A stretch of DNA of 64,000 bases from Rugalucina vietnamica (Eukaryota > Mollusca > Bivalvia > Lucinida > Lucinidae), in assembly GCA_964017185.1 (NCBI GenBank), contig OZ024874.1, forward strand, positions 52,666,856 through 52,730,855, in the 5' to 3' direction. Position numbers and translations under genes: made by a program. The notes beneath the pieces are model-generated. The model did no database searches. It saw only the letters and a list, made by a program, of their open reading frames with translations, and was not told the origin of the DNA. Positions 23,801 through 33,043 of this stretch are shown piece by piece (the first letter of the stretch is position 1; each line of letters opens with the position of its first letter).

Positions 23801-26800
23801 AGACTATCGACCCCCGGGGCGTGGCCAAATTTGACCCCAGGGTCATGATTGGCACAATTTATGTAGAGGACCATTAGCCATTGCCACCTACAAAATATCA
23901 AAGCTGTGGGCCCTGTGGTTTCAGAGAAGAAGATTTTTTAAATTTTTTTCCCATAGTAAGTCTATGGAGACTATCGACCCCCCGGGGCGTGGCCAAATTT
24001 GACCCCAGGGGCATGAATGGCACAATTTATGTAGAGGACCATTAGCCATTGCTACATACCATATATCAAAGCTGTGGGCCTAGTGGTTTCAGAGAAGAAG
24101 ATTTTTTTAGTTTTTCCAATAGTAAGTCTATGGAGACTATCGACCCCCGGGGCGTGGCCAAATTTGACCCCAGGGGCATGGCTGGCACAATTTATGTAGA
24201 GGACCATTAGCCATTGCCACATACCAAATATCAAAGCTGTGGGCCCTGTGGTTTCAGAGAAGAAGATTTTTTATTTTTTTTCCCATAGTAAGTCTATGGA
24301 GACTATCGACCCCCCGGGGCGTGGCCAAATTTGACCCCAGGGGCATGAATGGCACAATTTATGTAGAGGACCATTAGCCATTGCTACATACCAAATATCA
24401 AAGCTGTGGGCCTAGTGGTTTCAGAGAAGAAGATTTTTTTAGTTTTTCCCATTGTAAGTCTATGGGACCTATCTGTTGCCATGGAAACCACAATTTTGAT
24501 ACAATCTGCTTCAAAACCTAATACCATCAATCCCCCAACCCAATTATGGTTCACATTAAATTTGATCAAGATCGGCCTACTAGCTTCAGAAATATTCTTC
24601 TTTGAAATTGTGGAAGGACGACGACGGACGACGACGGATGCCTGCCTATCCTATAAGCTCACCTGTGAGCCTTCGGCTCAGGTGAGCTAAAAAAGTGGTG
24701 AATATTCACTTTAATTTTCCCAATCAGAAAGGACCTAGTGCCCCTTCCCAAAATTGCCAAAAAAGTCCTTGGAATGTGGATCAGATTTGTTTAGTATGCA
24801 ATAAAGTAAAAAAAAAAAATAGCCAGTTGGAACGAATGCAGATCGTTTCATCTTGAAGAATTTATTGAACAACTGAGTCCTCTGTCAAACCACCCATCAT
24901 TAATATTCATTTTATATTGACCATTCAAATCTGCACATTAGCTAACGGTCAATGACTGTTAGACAACACGTGGGTTAGACAAACAAACCAACATGTGCTT
25001 TTTACAGGTAAATATAGGTGCAAAAACACAATGTTTGTCTAAGGAAATAGGGGTGGGCGTGGCTATACCTTGCTGCCGGAGGAGTCAATTACTGTTTTTA
25101 AGCAGTATAACTATTAAAGACCCCCTCTTTGTAAAGTGCCAGTAAATGCAAGATAGAAAAGCCTCCCAAATAAATCAACATTAATGCTTGTAAGGTAATA
25201 CCAGAGGACCAATGGTCCTGTAAACGCTCACCTGAGATCTGCTGTATATACGAATGTTATAGAAAATAGTCCCAGTATAGGGGCAGATGAAGCCCTTGGG
25301 CATTTTTTTCTTCAGAATAATCAATATACTGAACATACAAGTTTTTCCCTTCAAATAATAGTTTACCCATTCAAATACATAGGCAACCCATGTTGACCTT
25401 GCCTTAAAATAGGTCAAGGTCATCACAGGGTCATGATTTATACATACATTATAGTACCTGAGTCATCGATGCTTCATGCCAAGTTTCTTCGAAATCGGTC
25501 CACCGGTTCCGGAGAAGATTTTTGAAGGGTTTATACCATATATGGGCATGGCGGCCATCTTGGTCATGTGACCTGGATTATTTATATACACATTGATTCT
25601 CCCATTCTATAGATGCTTCACATGAAATTTGGCTTTGATTGGCCAAGCGGTTTCAGAGGAGAAGATATTTAAATATTATGGTAATATACATGTATAATGT
25701 CCCGGGGCTGGGGCAAATGAGCCCCTGGGGTCCAATTTTTTTCAGAAGCAGTCCTACTGCCCATTTCCTACAAGACGTTCACTTTAAATGACATTTTAAA
25801 AGTTTTCCCCCATTCAAATGCATTGGCGACCTATGTTGACCTTGCTGTAAAATAGGTCAAGGTCATCCAAAGGTCATAATTTATAAACACATTGTAGTAT
25901 TTCAGTCCCCGATGCTTCATGCCAAGTTTTGTTGAAATCGGTCCATTGGTTCAGGAGAAGAAGAATTTTAAAGGGTTTTTACCATATATGGGCATGGCGG
26001 CCATCTTGGTCATGTGACCTGGATCATTTATTTATAAACACATTGATTCCCCCTTCCCATAGATGCTTCCTATAAAATTTGGCTTTGATTGGCCAAGTGG
26101 TTTCAGAGAAGAAGATCTCTTTGAATATTTTTGTAATATACATGTATATTGCCCCGGGGTGGGGGCAAACCAACCCCTGGGGTCCAATTTTTTTTCAGAA
26201 TTACCTACCTTCAGTCCATTTGCCCATTTCCTGCAAGATTTGCCTTTCAAATGACATTTTAACAATTTTCCCCATTCAAATGCATGGGCGACCTATGTTG
26301 ACCTTGCCGTAAAATATGTCAAGGTCATCCAAAGGTCATAATTTATAAACACATTGTAGTACTCTAGTCCCCGATGCTTCATGCCAAGTTTCGTTGAAAT
26401 CGGTCCAGTGGTTCCGGAGAAGAAGAATTTTGAAGGGTGATATCATATATGGGCATGGCAGCCATCTTGGTCATGTGACCTGGATTATTTATAAACACGT
26501 CGGTTCCCCCTTCCTATAGATGCTTCATATAAAATTTGGCTTTGATTGGCCAAGCGGTTTCAGAGAAGAAGATCTTTGAAAATGGTGGAGGACGACAACG
26601 GAAGGACGACGGACGGACGGACGACGGACGGACGCCGGATCATGGCCATCCTATAAGCTCACCTTGTGAGCCTAGCGGCTCAGGTGAGCTAAAAATGTGC
26701 TTTAAGTTGAGACTAGCAAAAGATTTACTTCAGGTATTCTTTGAGAATTAATAGCCGATAACCACTAGTAGATCGATCACTGGTCGCCTTGCGATATACT

Positions 26801-29800
26801 AGTTCACAACATGCCAACTTGTTTTTGTCTGTTCCTGAAGGCTTTTCTCTATTAATATTGTGACAGGATAGCCTCTCTTGGAAATATGCAAATTTCAAAC
26901 TCGAGACTTTGTGAATCGAGTAAGTGTTGGGTATATAGCGCAGTAAATCACCCTTGGTGGATGAGCATGCTTTTCCACCGACGGGGTTTGCTGTGGCTTG
27001 GCTCGGCTGCACGTTACATTTGGTGGCAGCGGTGGGATAATGACAACTGCCAGACCGGGGTTGCCTTACCCATGTAGTCCCCAGGCCAAGACTCGGAACG
27101 AGTCTTCTGGGAGGGGGAAGTAATGTGACGGAATAGCCTCCCTTGGAGATATGCAAATTTCAAACTTGAGACTTTGTGAATCGAGTAATTGTTGGGTATA
27201 TAGCGGCATAATAGCGCAGTAAACCACCCTTGGTGGATGAGCATGCTTTTCCACCGACGGGGTTTGCTGTGGCTTGGCTCGGCTGTTCGTTACAATATGT
27301 ACTACTGAGTCATGAAATTTCTGACTGGAAGGACATGCAGTAGTACATTTAGTAGGCTACTGTGAACTACATACGCATTGAATAATGATATGATGAGGCT
27401 CAAACTTTGCCTCTTTGTCCCCAAATCTTACTGTAGCCTCCTGGTACCATTTCTCGAATGGGACCAACTCTCGACCAATAATTTGATTTACACTAAATAA
27501 AACATAAACTTTGGTCCACAAGAAAACAATTTGGACAGGTTTTTCTTCGTCAGTCAATGGGAGACGAAACAGGCACAGTGCCAAGTAACAGCCTCGTTTT
27601 GGATTTCCCTAGCAGACGATGGAAACCGCCCAAAATCAAAGCAAAATGCATGTACTCTGATTGTCTGAAAAAAAAATTCTTTGCTAAAAAACATTCCTGA
27701 ATTCCATTTTATTTTCTATCTCATGCCAGAAGCTATATTCTATGTATTCAAATCAATTTTGGACGAATGAAACACACCTAGCGTCTTCTAGCTTTACAAA
27801 TGTTTGTTTACACCCCTGTGAAAATACAGTGTCTGTGAAAATCGCATGAGCAACAAGAATGTTTTTCTTTTGTTACTGGTACTACCTCCCATTCCTAGTG
27901 GCTCTCCCTAGTGTGATCACTTGTTTAATCCCAAAAAATCAAATAGAAATTGGCTAAGTCTGCTCAGTTTTGGTGCTGGCAAAAATACAGGCCACCTTCG
28001 CTATCTCGAAATCAAGGGGAATGGAGAAACCACTTCGAGTTTTGCGAAGTTGGAGATAAGCAAATTGAGACCAGCCAATGTTCTTAGAAAATCTCAACTC
28101 TTTCACATTCTCGCACTGAGTGGTTCTCCTTTCCACCATGTTTACCACATTGATAGTGATTCAAACGTATATTCCCCGACCTGACACATGATTTCAAAAC
28201 GTTCTTTAACAATTCCAGTGATGAAAGGTTGTGTGTAGATATCAAAGACCGATTTTTGACTTCGAAGTTTGACACAGGAAGGGTGAAGCTAATGTTCTTT
28301 TTCTGTGGGGAGCGAATTATCACTTCGACACAGCCGAGTTTTCGTCATAACCGTGTTCGACACAAGCAAGGTTGAAATACAATAACATATAGGGAGAGAC
28401 GCTTGGGAGTGAGGGATCAATTCGACATAAGTGGGGTTTTCGAGACAATCGAGGCGCAGTTGGCCTGTACAAGGAAACAAAGTGTAGTAAGAGACCAGTG
28501 TTTAGGTTGGACCTACTCATAATGACCTACGTGGTAACATGCCTGCATTTTACCATATAATCTTATATTTAAATATCTCCTGGGTGACTACACACTGTTT
28601 TCCCCTGATTCCCTCTCATTATTATATATGAAAACAAGCTCAAATAGTTTGTTCGAGAGTTGGTTCCATTAACTGAAGGAAACATGATTTTTAGTGGTGA
28701 TGCAACGGACTGTGCTGTGCACGCGCCGTATGACGTCACATAATTTAATAGGTCATTGACGTTGGCAATGTTGTGTCTACAAAATCTGAGGATTAAATTA
28801 ATTTTCATACATGTGATACCTCCCTCATCATCAGGGAGACTCCAGGAAATGAGCTGTAAAACTGGACAAAATTCTTCTAAAATGAACCACTTTTTAACAA
28901 AAAATCAAAATCTCCCTGAAATGAATCAGAAATTTTCCTATATATACTATATATTTTTCAAAAATCTCCCTGAAAGGGGAGAAAAACCTCCCTGATTCCT
29001 CTTTCAAACTCATCACATGTATGAATTTTATTGCATGTTCTAAGATTATTGCATGTAACAATGTTATAAAAGTGGTTCGAGATATCCCGGTACGACCAGT
29101 TTTCGACCGCCTAAGAGGTTTTTTGCCCTGCTCTATTTGGTCTCATGACTAATTCCTGATATGTTTGTTTTATATCATCTATCAGCCCATGTGTTATAAA
29201 CCAAGAACAATAAATATTCAAATTTCCTCCTTTGTGTCTGGGATGCCCTGATAATATGGAGGTGGCCAGAGGTAGGCCATTTAAGAATTTACTAACCTAT
29301 TTTCGACCGCCAGGGGTAAAATGTATACGACACATACAAAAAGAACTGAATGCATTTCTGCTGTTGGGGCACAACCTTACTAAAGCAATAAACAAGCAAA
29401 ATGATTTTGAAAATAAGTAAGCAGTCTGACACACAAGGGCAATTCATACAAGGTACATGTCACTGAATGGGCTGTTGAATTACTGGGGGTAGGGTTGGGA
29501 ATATTAGTATAGAAAATGTTTTACACTTCCATCAGAGACAAAGAAAGTACATTTCAACTCAAGAGAAACTATGCTTCGCTATCATGCAGATGATAACTGT
29601 TGTACATGGCTATGTGGTGCTTTATTTAACATTTTTTGAAACTTTGATAATTTCAAAAAACTGATGGAAACAAAGAAAACTGTTATAAGGACGGTATATC
29701 AACTATTTGCTCTAAAATTATTTCATTTAGAAAGCTTTGAAATTTCATTGTGTTGCAATAGTAACCGAAATCACTGTGGATAAAAATATTTTTAAATTAT

Positions 29801-31490
29801 GAAATTTAGCTCAACAGTTTAGAAATCGTGCCATGGAAACAAGGCATAAATTTTGGTAATATGAAAAAAGCCCATGAAAACAGGGTCTTCCAACATAATG
29901 TCATTTAATAGTTACCACTGAACTTAAACAGCTAAAAGAAAAACACCACCTAATAGGGCTGTCCCTGCTGAAAACAATGATACCCCAACAGCTGCAAAAT
30001 TCAGTGTATCAAGATTTTCATAAGGCAAAGTCTTAGGTGGTCGAAAATAGGCAGTGGTCGAAAATAGGTTGTGTGGGGATACACAGATACTTGGGGTTAC
30101 TGTTTAGACTTAATATTCAAAAGCTCATACTTGTACTTTTTTTTTCAAAACTTACAATTATATTTTTTGTTATCTTTTTGAGCTTTTCTGCAATAGTCGT
30201 GACCTTGCAAAATTAGAAAAAAATGTCTAGAATCTATAGAAAGCAATCGAAATACTGATATGCCATCCTGAATGTAGAGAAAAAACACAAGATAAACAAC
30301 TTCGCTTTTCCAAATTCTCGACCGTCACTTTGAAAAGACAAACTGATTCACTAATCCGTAACTTACAAGAATCTTATATATATCAGCATGTCCGGGAATC
30401 ATTACGCTTCAAACGGACACAGAAAGTATTTAATTATTCCCTTGCATACCCACAAAATCATCTGTTAAACAGCAGTTCTCCTCGCTACCGCACTGAGGTG
30501 GCCACAGTTGTTTACAGTAAAGGAAATCCCGTTTGCCATGTGACTGGCCCGCTTGTTTTCATTGGTCAATCAGGTATGACGCAACCAAATCCAAATTGCC
30601 GTGTGACTGGACCGCTTGTTTTCATTGGTCAATCAAGTCTGACGGAATCAGAGATTACTTTCGGTTTGATCGCTGGTTACCTGTTTTCGCCATTTTAAAA
30701 CGTACGCCCGGAATCCAGTCACATCCATTATTTACTTCCGGCCACCTCAGTGCGGTAGCCATGAGAATCGTTGTTTAACAGCTGATATTGTGGGTATGCA
30801 ACGGAATATTGTAATGCTTTCTGTATCCTTTTGAAGCGTAATGATTCCCGGACATGCTGATATATATAAGATTCTTGTAAGTTACAGATTAATGAATCAG
30901 TTTGTCTTTCCAAAGTGACGGTCGAGAATTGGAAAAGCGAAGTTGTTTATCTTGTTTTTTTTTCTTTACATTAGTGATTGCTTATCAGTATTTCTAATGC
31001 TTTTTATGTATTCTAGACATGTTTTTCTAATTGTAAAAGGTCAGGACTAATGCAGAAAAGCTAAATGAAGAAGAAAAAAATACAAGTATAAGTTTTTTTT
31101 TAAAAAAAAAAAGTAGAAGTATTAGCTTTTTGCAAAATCTAAACAGTAACCCCAAGTATCTGTGTGGGGATATGGTACCAGGAGGCTAGGCATTGACACT
31201 GCACCATTCCACTTCCTTTCGGCATACTGTGATGAAAATATGTGAAAAAAATAAATGCAATTATTCAGTTCTTTAGATACACTGACACACTTTACCTCAG
31301 GCTCAGAATTTTATCAGAATCAAAATCCTGAAGATGACAAATGGAAAATGATCAACAAACCTGATTTGTCAGCAAAACATCTTGCATTCAGCCTCCATTT
31401 ATTAACTTGAAAAGGAGAGCTGCACTTTGATTCACTTGCTGCTAATCGCAAACAGTTCAATAGTGTCTTTCCTTGACGAGCAACTGCCAT
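11262..31490 (-). CDS. FAM162-family mitochondrial membrane protein
   Basis: Join on the minus strand of 31490-31361, 13478-13419, 11891-11798 and 11457-11262: 480 nt, 159 codons plus TAG, close to the usual FAM162 length of about 155. Splice phases agree at all three junctions (1, 1, 2). Residues 1-44 are Arg/Lys-rich with hydrophobic residues and no acid before E20, like a mitochondrial presequence. Residues 65-95 hold the family signature PTPFERRLLVFTGTY...EVPDLV. Residues 102-110 (KDRVRAKSA) precede a single membrane helix at about 109-130. A hydrophilic tail follows. Vertebrate FAM162A (HGTD-P) is a hypoxia-linked mitochondrial protein; whether this is FAM162A or FAM162B cannot be decided. 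Intron 1 is 17.9 kb and almost wholly transposon-derived. The assignment of exon 1 is the weakest part. Confidence 0.82.
11798..11891 (-). CDS. FAM162-family exon 3 (signature block)
   Basis: A 94-nt exon with acceptor AATTTCAG and donor GTAAGC. It encodes VEYYVVPTPFERRLLVFTGT through EVPDLV, the conserved amphipathic block before the membrane helix. Confidence 0.88.
12039..12474 (+). mobile_element. MITE-A copy interrupted by a 214-bp insert
   Basis: The two halves join exactly once the insert at 12149-12362 and one TAGTACA are removed. FAM162 intron 2. Confidence 0.82.
12149..12362. mobile_element. 214-bp insertion in MITE-A with direct repeat TAGTACA
   Basis: TAGTACA occurs once in uninterrupted MITE-A copies and flanks this insert on both sides (12142-12148, 12363-12369). 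The ends GGGATTATTTTCTGG and CCAGAATTATTGCTG are imperfect inverted repeats. The interior repeats GAGAGATT...AAAATCTC. Confidence 0.7.
12657..12925 (+). mobile_element. MITE-B copy, FAM162 intron 2
   Basis: Ends CATCAGGAAAACATGTCCGT and GGGCAAGTTGTCGTAATG; the centre is partly eroded. Confidence 0.83.
13419..13478 (-). CDS. FAM162-family exon 2 (linker)
   Basis: A 60-nt exon with acceptor TTTCTACAG and donor GTATGC. It encodes EAKVTVSEDTGSTGRAPTE in frame with both neighbours. It is low in family signal, as this linker is variable, but clean splice sites and phase support it. Confidence 0.72.
14025..15476 (+). mobile_element. HINE2 element (168-bp units), complete
   Basis: The 5' end is AAGAGCTGTCGCAGGACAGC then TAGCTCGCCTG. 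About eight units of about 168 bp follow, each with 10-bp inverted arms GTGACCTTGA / TCAAGGTCAC around CC. A GTAAACGTAAACG microsatellite is near 15400. The 3' end is TGCACTTCGTGCAGGCGAGC then TAAAAA. The 5' GCTCGCCTG and 3' CAGGCGAGC are subterminal inverted repeats. Confidence 0.88.
15477..16195. other. No feature recognised
   Basis: Part of FAM162 intron 1. A 123-codon minus frame (15866-16237) has no domain and overlaps HINE1 sequence. Confidence 0.5.
16196..16385 (+). mobile_element. HINE1 5' end fragment, core type b
   Basis: It starts AGAGGACCATTGGTCCTG then AGCTCACCTGAGA, continues into type-b core (CCCCCGGGGCATGGCC) and breaks off into AATGAATA-type AT repeat. There is no 3' hairpin. 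Confidence 0.65.
16386..16580. repeat. AT-rich AATGAATA repeat
   Basis: Irregular copies of TTTTAATGAATA and GTGAATAA. A related block lies at 21880-21965, also next to HINE1-b. Confidence 0.6.
17010..17045. repeat. CGCTCGCTTCGCTCGC palindrome
   Basis: A perfect GC-rich hairpin in AT-rich DNA, typical of the end of a Helitron-like element; the partner end is not found. Confidence 0.5.
17288..18357 (+). mobile_element. HINE3 element
   Basis: The 5' end is CTAGAAAAAGTGCCTTGAGA then GTATACCCCCGGC. Units of about 175 bp centre on TAGATTTTGACCTCTAGCCC. An ACGAACGAACG microsatellite lies at 18243-18315. The 3' end has GTTGGCATAAATGCCGGGGG then TATAA. GTATACCCCCGGC and GCCGGGGGTATAA are the subterminal inverted repeats. 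Confidence 0.86.
17620..17646 (+). repeat. poly(A) tract in HINE3
   Basis: A run of 27 A follows ATGTCATTCT, the right arm of an internal inverted repeat (TAGAATGACAT...ATGTCATTCTA) at about 17496-17620. Confidence 0.9.
18522..18741 (+). mobile_element. MITE-B copy
   Basis: It abuts a MITE-A 28 bp further on. The ACCCCACTTTTATATAG block is replaced by a G-rich stretch. Confidence 0.8.
18769..19004 (+). mobile_element. MITE-A copy, well preserved
   Basis: Stem CTTCGCGG-TAA-CCGCGAAG, perfectly paired, with both ends intact. Confidence 0.92.
19880..20115 (+). mobile_element. MITE-A copy
   Basis: Stem CTTCGCAG-TAA-CTGCGAAG, perfectly paired. Confidence 0.9.
20341..21637 (+). mobile_element. 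HINE3 element, with internal duplication
   Basis: It has the same ends and core as the 17.3-kb copy. Its 5' portion (about 20385-20500) is repeated at about 20503-20625. There are four core units, and an ACGA tetranucleotide tract at 21535-21590. Confidence 0.86.
20790..20827 (+). repeat. poly(A) tract in HINE3
   Basis: A run of 38 A at the same place in the family as the tract at 17.6 kb, so the tract belongs to the element rather than to retroposition. Confidence 0.9.
21990..24693 (+). mobile_element. HINE1 element, core type b (167-bp units), interrupted
   Basis: About ten units of about 167 bp contain GGTTTCAGAGAAGAAGATTT, CTATGGAGACTATC, ACCCCCGGGGCGTGGCC and GTAGAGGACCATTAGCC. They are followed by an ACGACGG microsatellite and the HINE1 3' hairpin (24646-24693). 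A 908-bp TIR element splits unit five at 22755-23662. The 5' terminus is missing; AT-rich AATGAATA repeats adjoin at 21880-21965. Confidence 0.8.
22755..23662 (-). mobile_element. 0.9 kb TIR element, Spy/ISL2EU-like insertion, copy 2
   Basis: Inverted relative to copy 1 and almost the same length. The empty site is known from sister HINE1-b units (GGCCAAATTTGACC). The element sits exactly between AAA and TTT with no base gained or lost. That is the behaviour described for Spy elements. Confidence 0.85.
24694..25198. other. No feature recognised
   Basis: A spacer between two HINE1 elements with no repeat or coding signal. Confidence 0.5.
25199..26694 (+). mobile_element. HINE1 element, core type a, complete
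   Basis: The 5' end is CCAGAGGACCAATGGTCCTG then CGCTCACCTGAG. Three core units of about 455 bp follow, then a GGACGACGG microsatellite (26588-26637). The 3' end is AAGCTCACC...GGTGAGCTAAAAA with an inner GAGCC/GGCTC hairpin. The 5' CTCACCTGAG and 3' CTCAGGTGAG are subterminal inverted repeats. These are the marks of Helentron-associated (HINE) elements. Confidence 0.85.
26859..27018 (+). repeat. 5' LTR of TRIM
   Basis: It begins TGTGACAGGATAGCC and ends CACGTTACA. Direction is set by the PBS just downstream. Confidence 0.9.
27021..27038 (+). promoter_or_regulatory. TRIM primer-binding site (tRNA-Leu)
   Basis: TGGTGGCAGCGGTGGGAT lies two bases after the LTR. It is the exact complement of the 18-nt 3' end, including CCA, of metazoan tRNA-Leu of the AAG/UAG type as I recall it. 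Confidence 0.85.
27124..27294 (+). repeat. 3' LTR of TRIM
   Basis: It begins TGTGACGGAATAGCC directly after the purine tract and ends GTTCGTTACA. It has an 11-bp insertion relative to the 5' LTR. Confidence 0.9.
27299..29290. other. Mostly unrecognised; CTCCCTGA and TTCGACA repeats
   Basis: TTCGACACAAGC-like words recur at 28260, 28325, 28355 and 28420. CTCCCTGAAA-type words recur at 28835-29000. Both may be old transposon remains. A TGACGTCA site lies at 28731. No gene seen. Confidence 0.4.
29296..30068. repeat. Candidate TIR segment (CCTATTTTCGACC ends)
   Basis: CCTATTTTCGACCGCC at 29296 is inverted at 30036 (GGTGGTCGAAAATAGG) and again at about 30056-30068. It directly abuts the hAT foldback. 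No TSD was established. Confidence 0.4.
30082..31164. mobile_element. hAT-like foldback element, 1083 bp
   Basis: The termini CACAGATACTTGGGGTTACT and its reverse complement continue into arms of about 430 bp. A perfect 8-bp TSD, TGGGGATA, lies at 30074-30081 and 31165-31172. The centre (30530-30660) holds a direct repeat of about 69 bp carrying CTTGTTTTCATTGGTCAATC. Frames in the two arms are mirror images with no known domain. Confidence 0.85.
31361..31490 (-). CDS. FAM162-family exon 1 (mitochondrial presequence)
   Basis: ATG at 31490-31488 opens 43 codons starting MAVARQGKTLLNCLRLAASE. The exon ends in a phase-1 donor, TCAG/GTTTGT. The next exon on the strand, 18 kb away, needs exactly one base carried over, and the joined codon gives Gly. 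Basic, amphipathic composition suits a targeting peptide. Linkage across 18 kb rests on phase, orientation and plausibility, not on transcript evidence. Confidence 0.6.
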
Positions 31491-31689
31491 TTTCCTGAAA
31501 TCGAATGTCAAATGTCAAAATATGGCTACTTTCGTTTAGTTAAGTTCCCTTGAGCCGGTTAAACAAAAGGTGTCAAACATTGAGAAACAGTAGTCCTGTA
31601 ATTTACAGCTTTTGAAAAACGCTGAAATAGGTTAAACAAACATGTGCGCTCAATCTGATAAAAAGATTTTTTGTATCCGCGTCAAAATT

Positions 31690-32730
31690 ACCAAGGACAC
31701 TCTATTGAGAGGACGACACACTCTGATTATTTTGCCCTTTATCTACTGTGACATGATTTTGGACCGAAACGACCCGTTGCCCCGCGTGATCCGGCAAACG
31801 AGCGGTAGTTTCAAAATTAGAATTAACTGAATGGAATTATCTTCTCTGTGCCAGTAAGTAGAACCTTTTAACAATTAAATACATTTACCAGATTAAATGC
31901 CTTTTAATTATCTTTCATCTGACATAATTATCTTTCCCATAATTATCACATTACAGGTAATTTTAGTGGTTTTCTTTACCCTTATTTTGTTTCTATTTTT
32001 GACCTTAAAATGGCGTCATGGCGACCAATTTTCACACAGTCGTCATAAATCGGAACCGATTACTTAGATATTAGCTGCGTGCTATTACTAAGTATAATAT
32101 TTATGAAAAGCAGATACATCAAAGTTTCCGAAAATTTATATAAGAGTTTGATATTTTGAAATGTGTAGTAGTAAACTTATTAGAAATTACAAAGTCCGCG
32201 TGACAAAATGGCGGACCGTTTTTAGAAAACGAAAATCAACGGTGGCGCTTTTGGAACACATTACAGCTTTATTTGAGCTTTCTACCAATAATTATTTTGT
32301 TTACTTTGTATGTTAAAAACAAATCTTCAAGTTAACATATGCAAAACCTAAGTTCAAGCTATACTGTCAGTTTGTCAGGATGATTTTTTTTCCGGGAAAT
32401 TTACGGCTCATAAATTTCTTTTAGGGGTTTCTTTTTCCTACGTTTTTTCCTAAATTGAAAGGTTTTCGTTTAAAAATTGGTTCTAAAACTGTCTGTTATG
32501 ATGATGGTAGACTTTGTGCACTTAATTTTCTTTAATTATCAATTTGAATGCAACGAGTCTTTGGAGTTATTTAATAAAAACTCGAACAGGTATGATTTAT
32601 CTTATTTCATAATGGCGACAATATCGACTGCTGCGGCTTAGCGGACAGGTAAAAGTGGCATAGTACATAGTCAATATTTCATGAGCGATTTCCATTGAGT
32701 GTGTCGTCCTCTCGATAGACTGTCCTTGAA
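31690..32730. repeat. Candidate TIR element of about 1 kb
   Basis: Left AAGGACACTCTATTGAGAGG then ACGACACACTC (31693-31725) is matched inverted at about 32695-32727. The interior is AT-rich. It holds an unrecognised 80-codon frame at 32699-32941 that crosses the right end. TSD not determined. Confidence 0.5.
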
Positions 32731-33043
32731 ATTACTGATGTTTATTGGTACCAGAGCAAAATTTAATCAACGGGCTAATCAAGCCCTCCACTACGTGAGG
32801 AATCCGCAGATAAACATCGGAATGTTATCTAGTCGAACCGAATGTATCGATATAGTCGGTAGAAGGGTACACCTTAATACACCCGCTGTGATGTGGCCCG
32901 CAAGAAAGTTAACTCGGTGGGCTTATAAGGGTCTCGTGTAAAACGTTCCAGTGCACTAAAAGCAAATCGTACAAAAAAGGACATGGAGAATTGTGAAATA
33001 ATTGCGAACTAACAATGAACGAAAACCCGCCAGGATTTATAAC

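Larger units (their letters stand above)
26859..27294. mobile_element. TRIM (miniature LTR retrotransposon), complete
   Basis: 5' LTR 26859-27018 (160 bp) and 3' LTR 27124-27294 (171 bp) both run TGTGAC...GTTACA. TSD ATAT lies at 26855-26858 and 27295-27298. The internal 105 bp has a primer-binding site at 27021-27038 and a purine tract, GGGAGGGGGAAG, at 27109-27120. There is no coding capacity. The LTRs differ by roughly nine substitutions plus an 11-bp insertion (GGCATAATAGC) in the 3' LTR. Each LTR has ATGCAAAT (octamer) and TATATAG. Confidence 0.92.

Noticed and set aside
30330..30913. Pair of similar frames on opposite strands (SLIRNLQESYIYQHVRES)
   Set aside because: They are the two arms of the foldback element read in mirror image, not two genes.
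32699..32941. 80-codon frame
   Set aside because: It starts inside an inverted-repeat terminus and shows no known motif.
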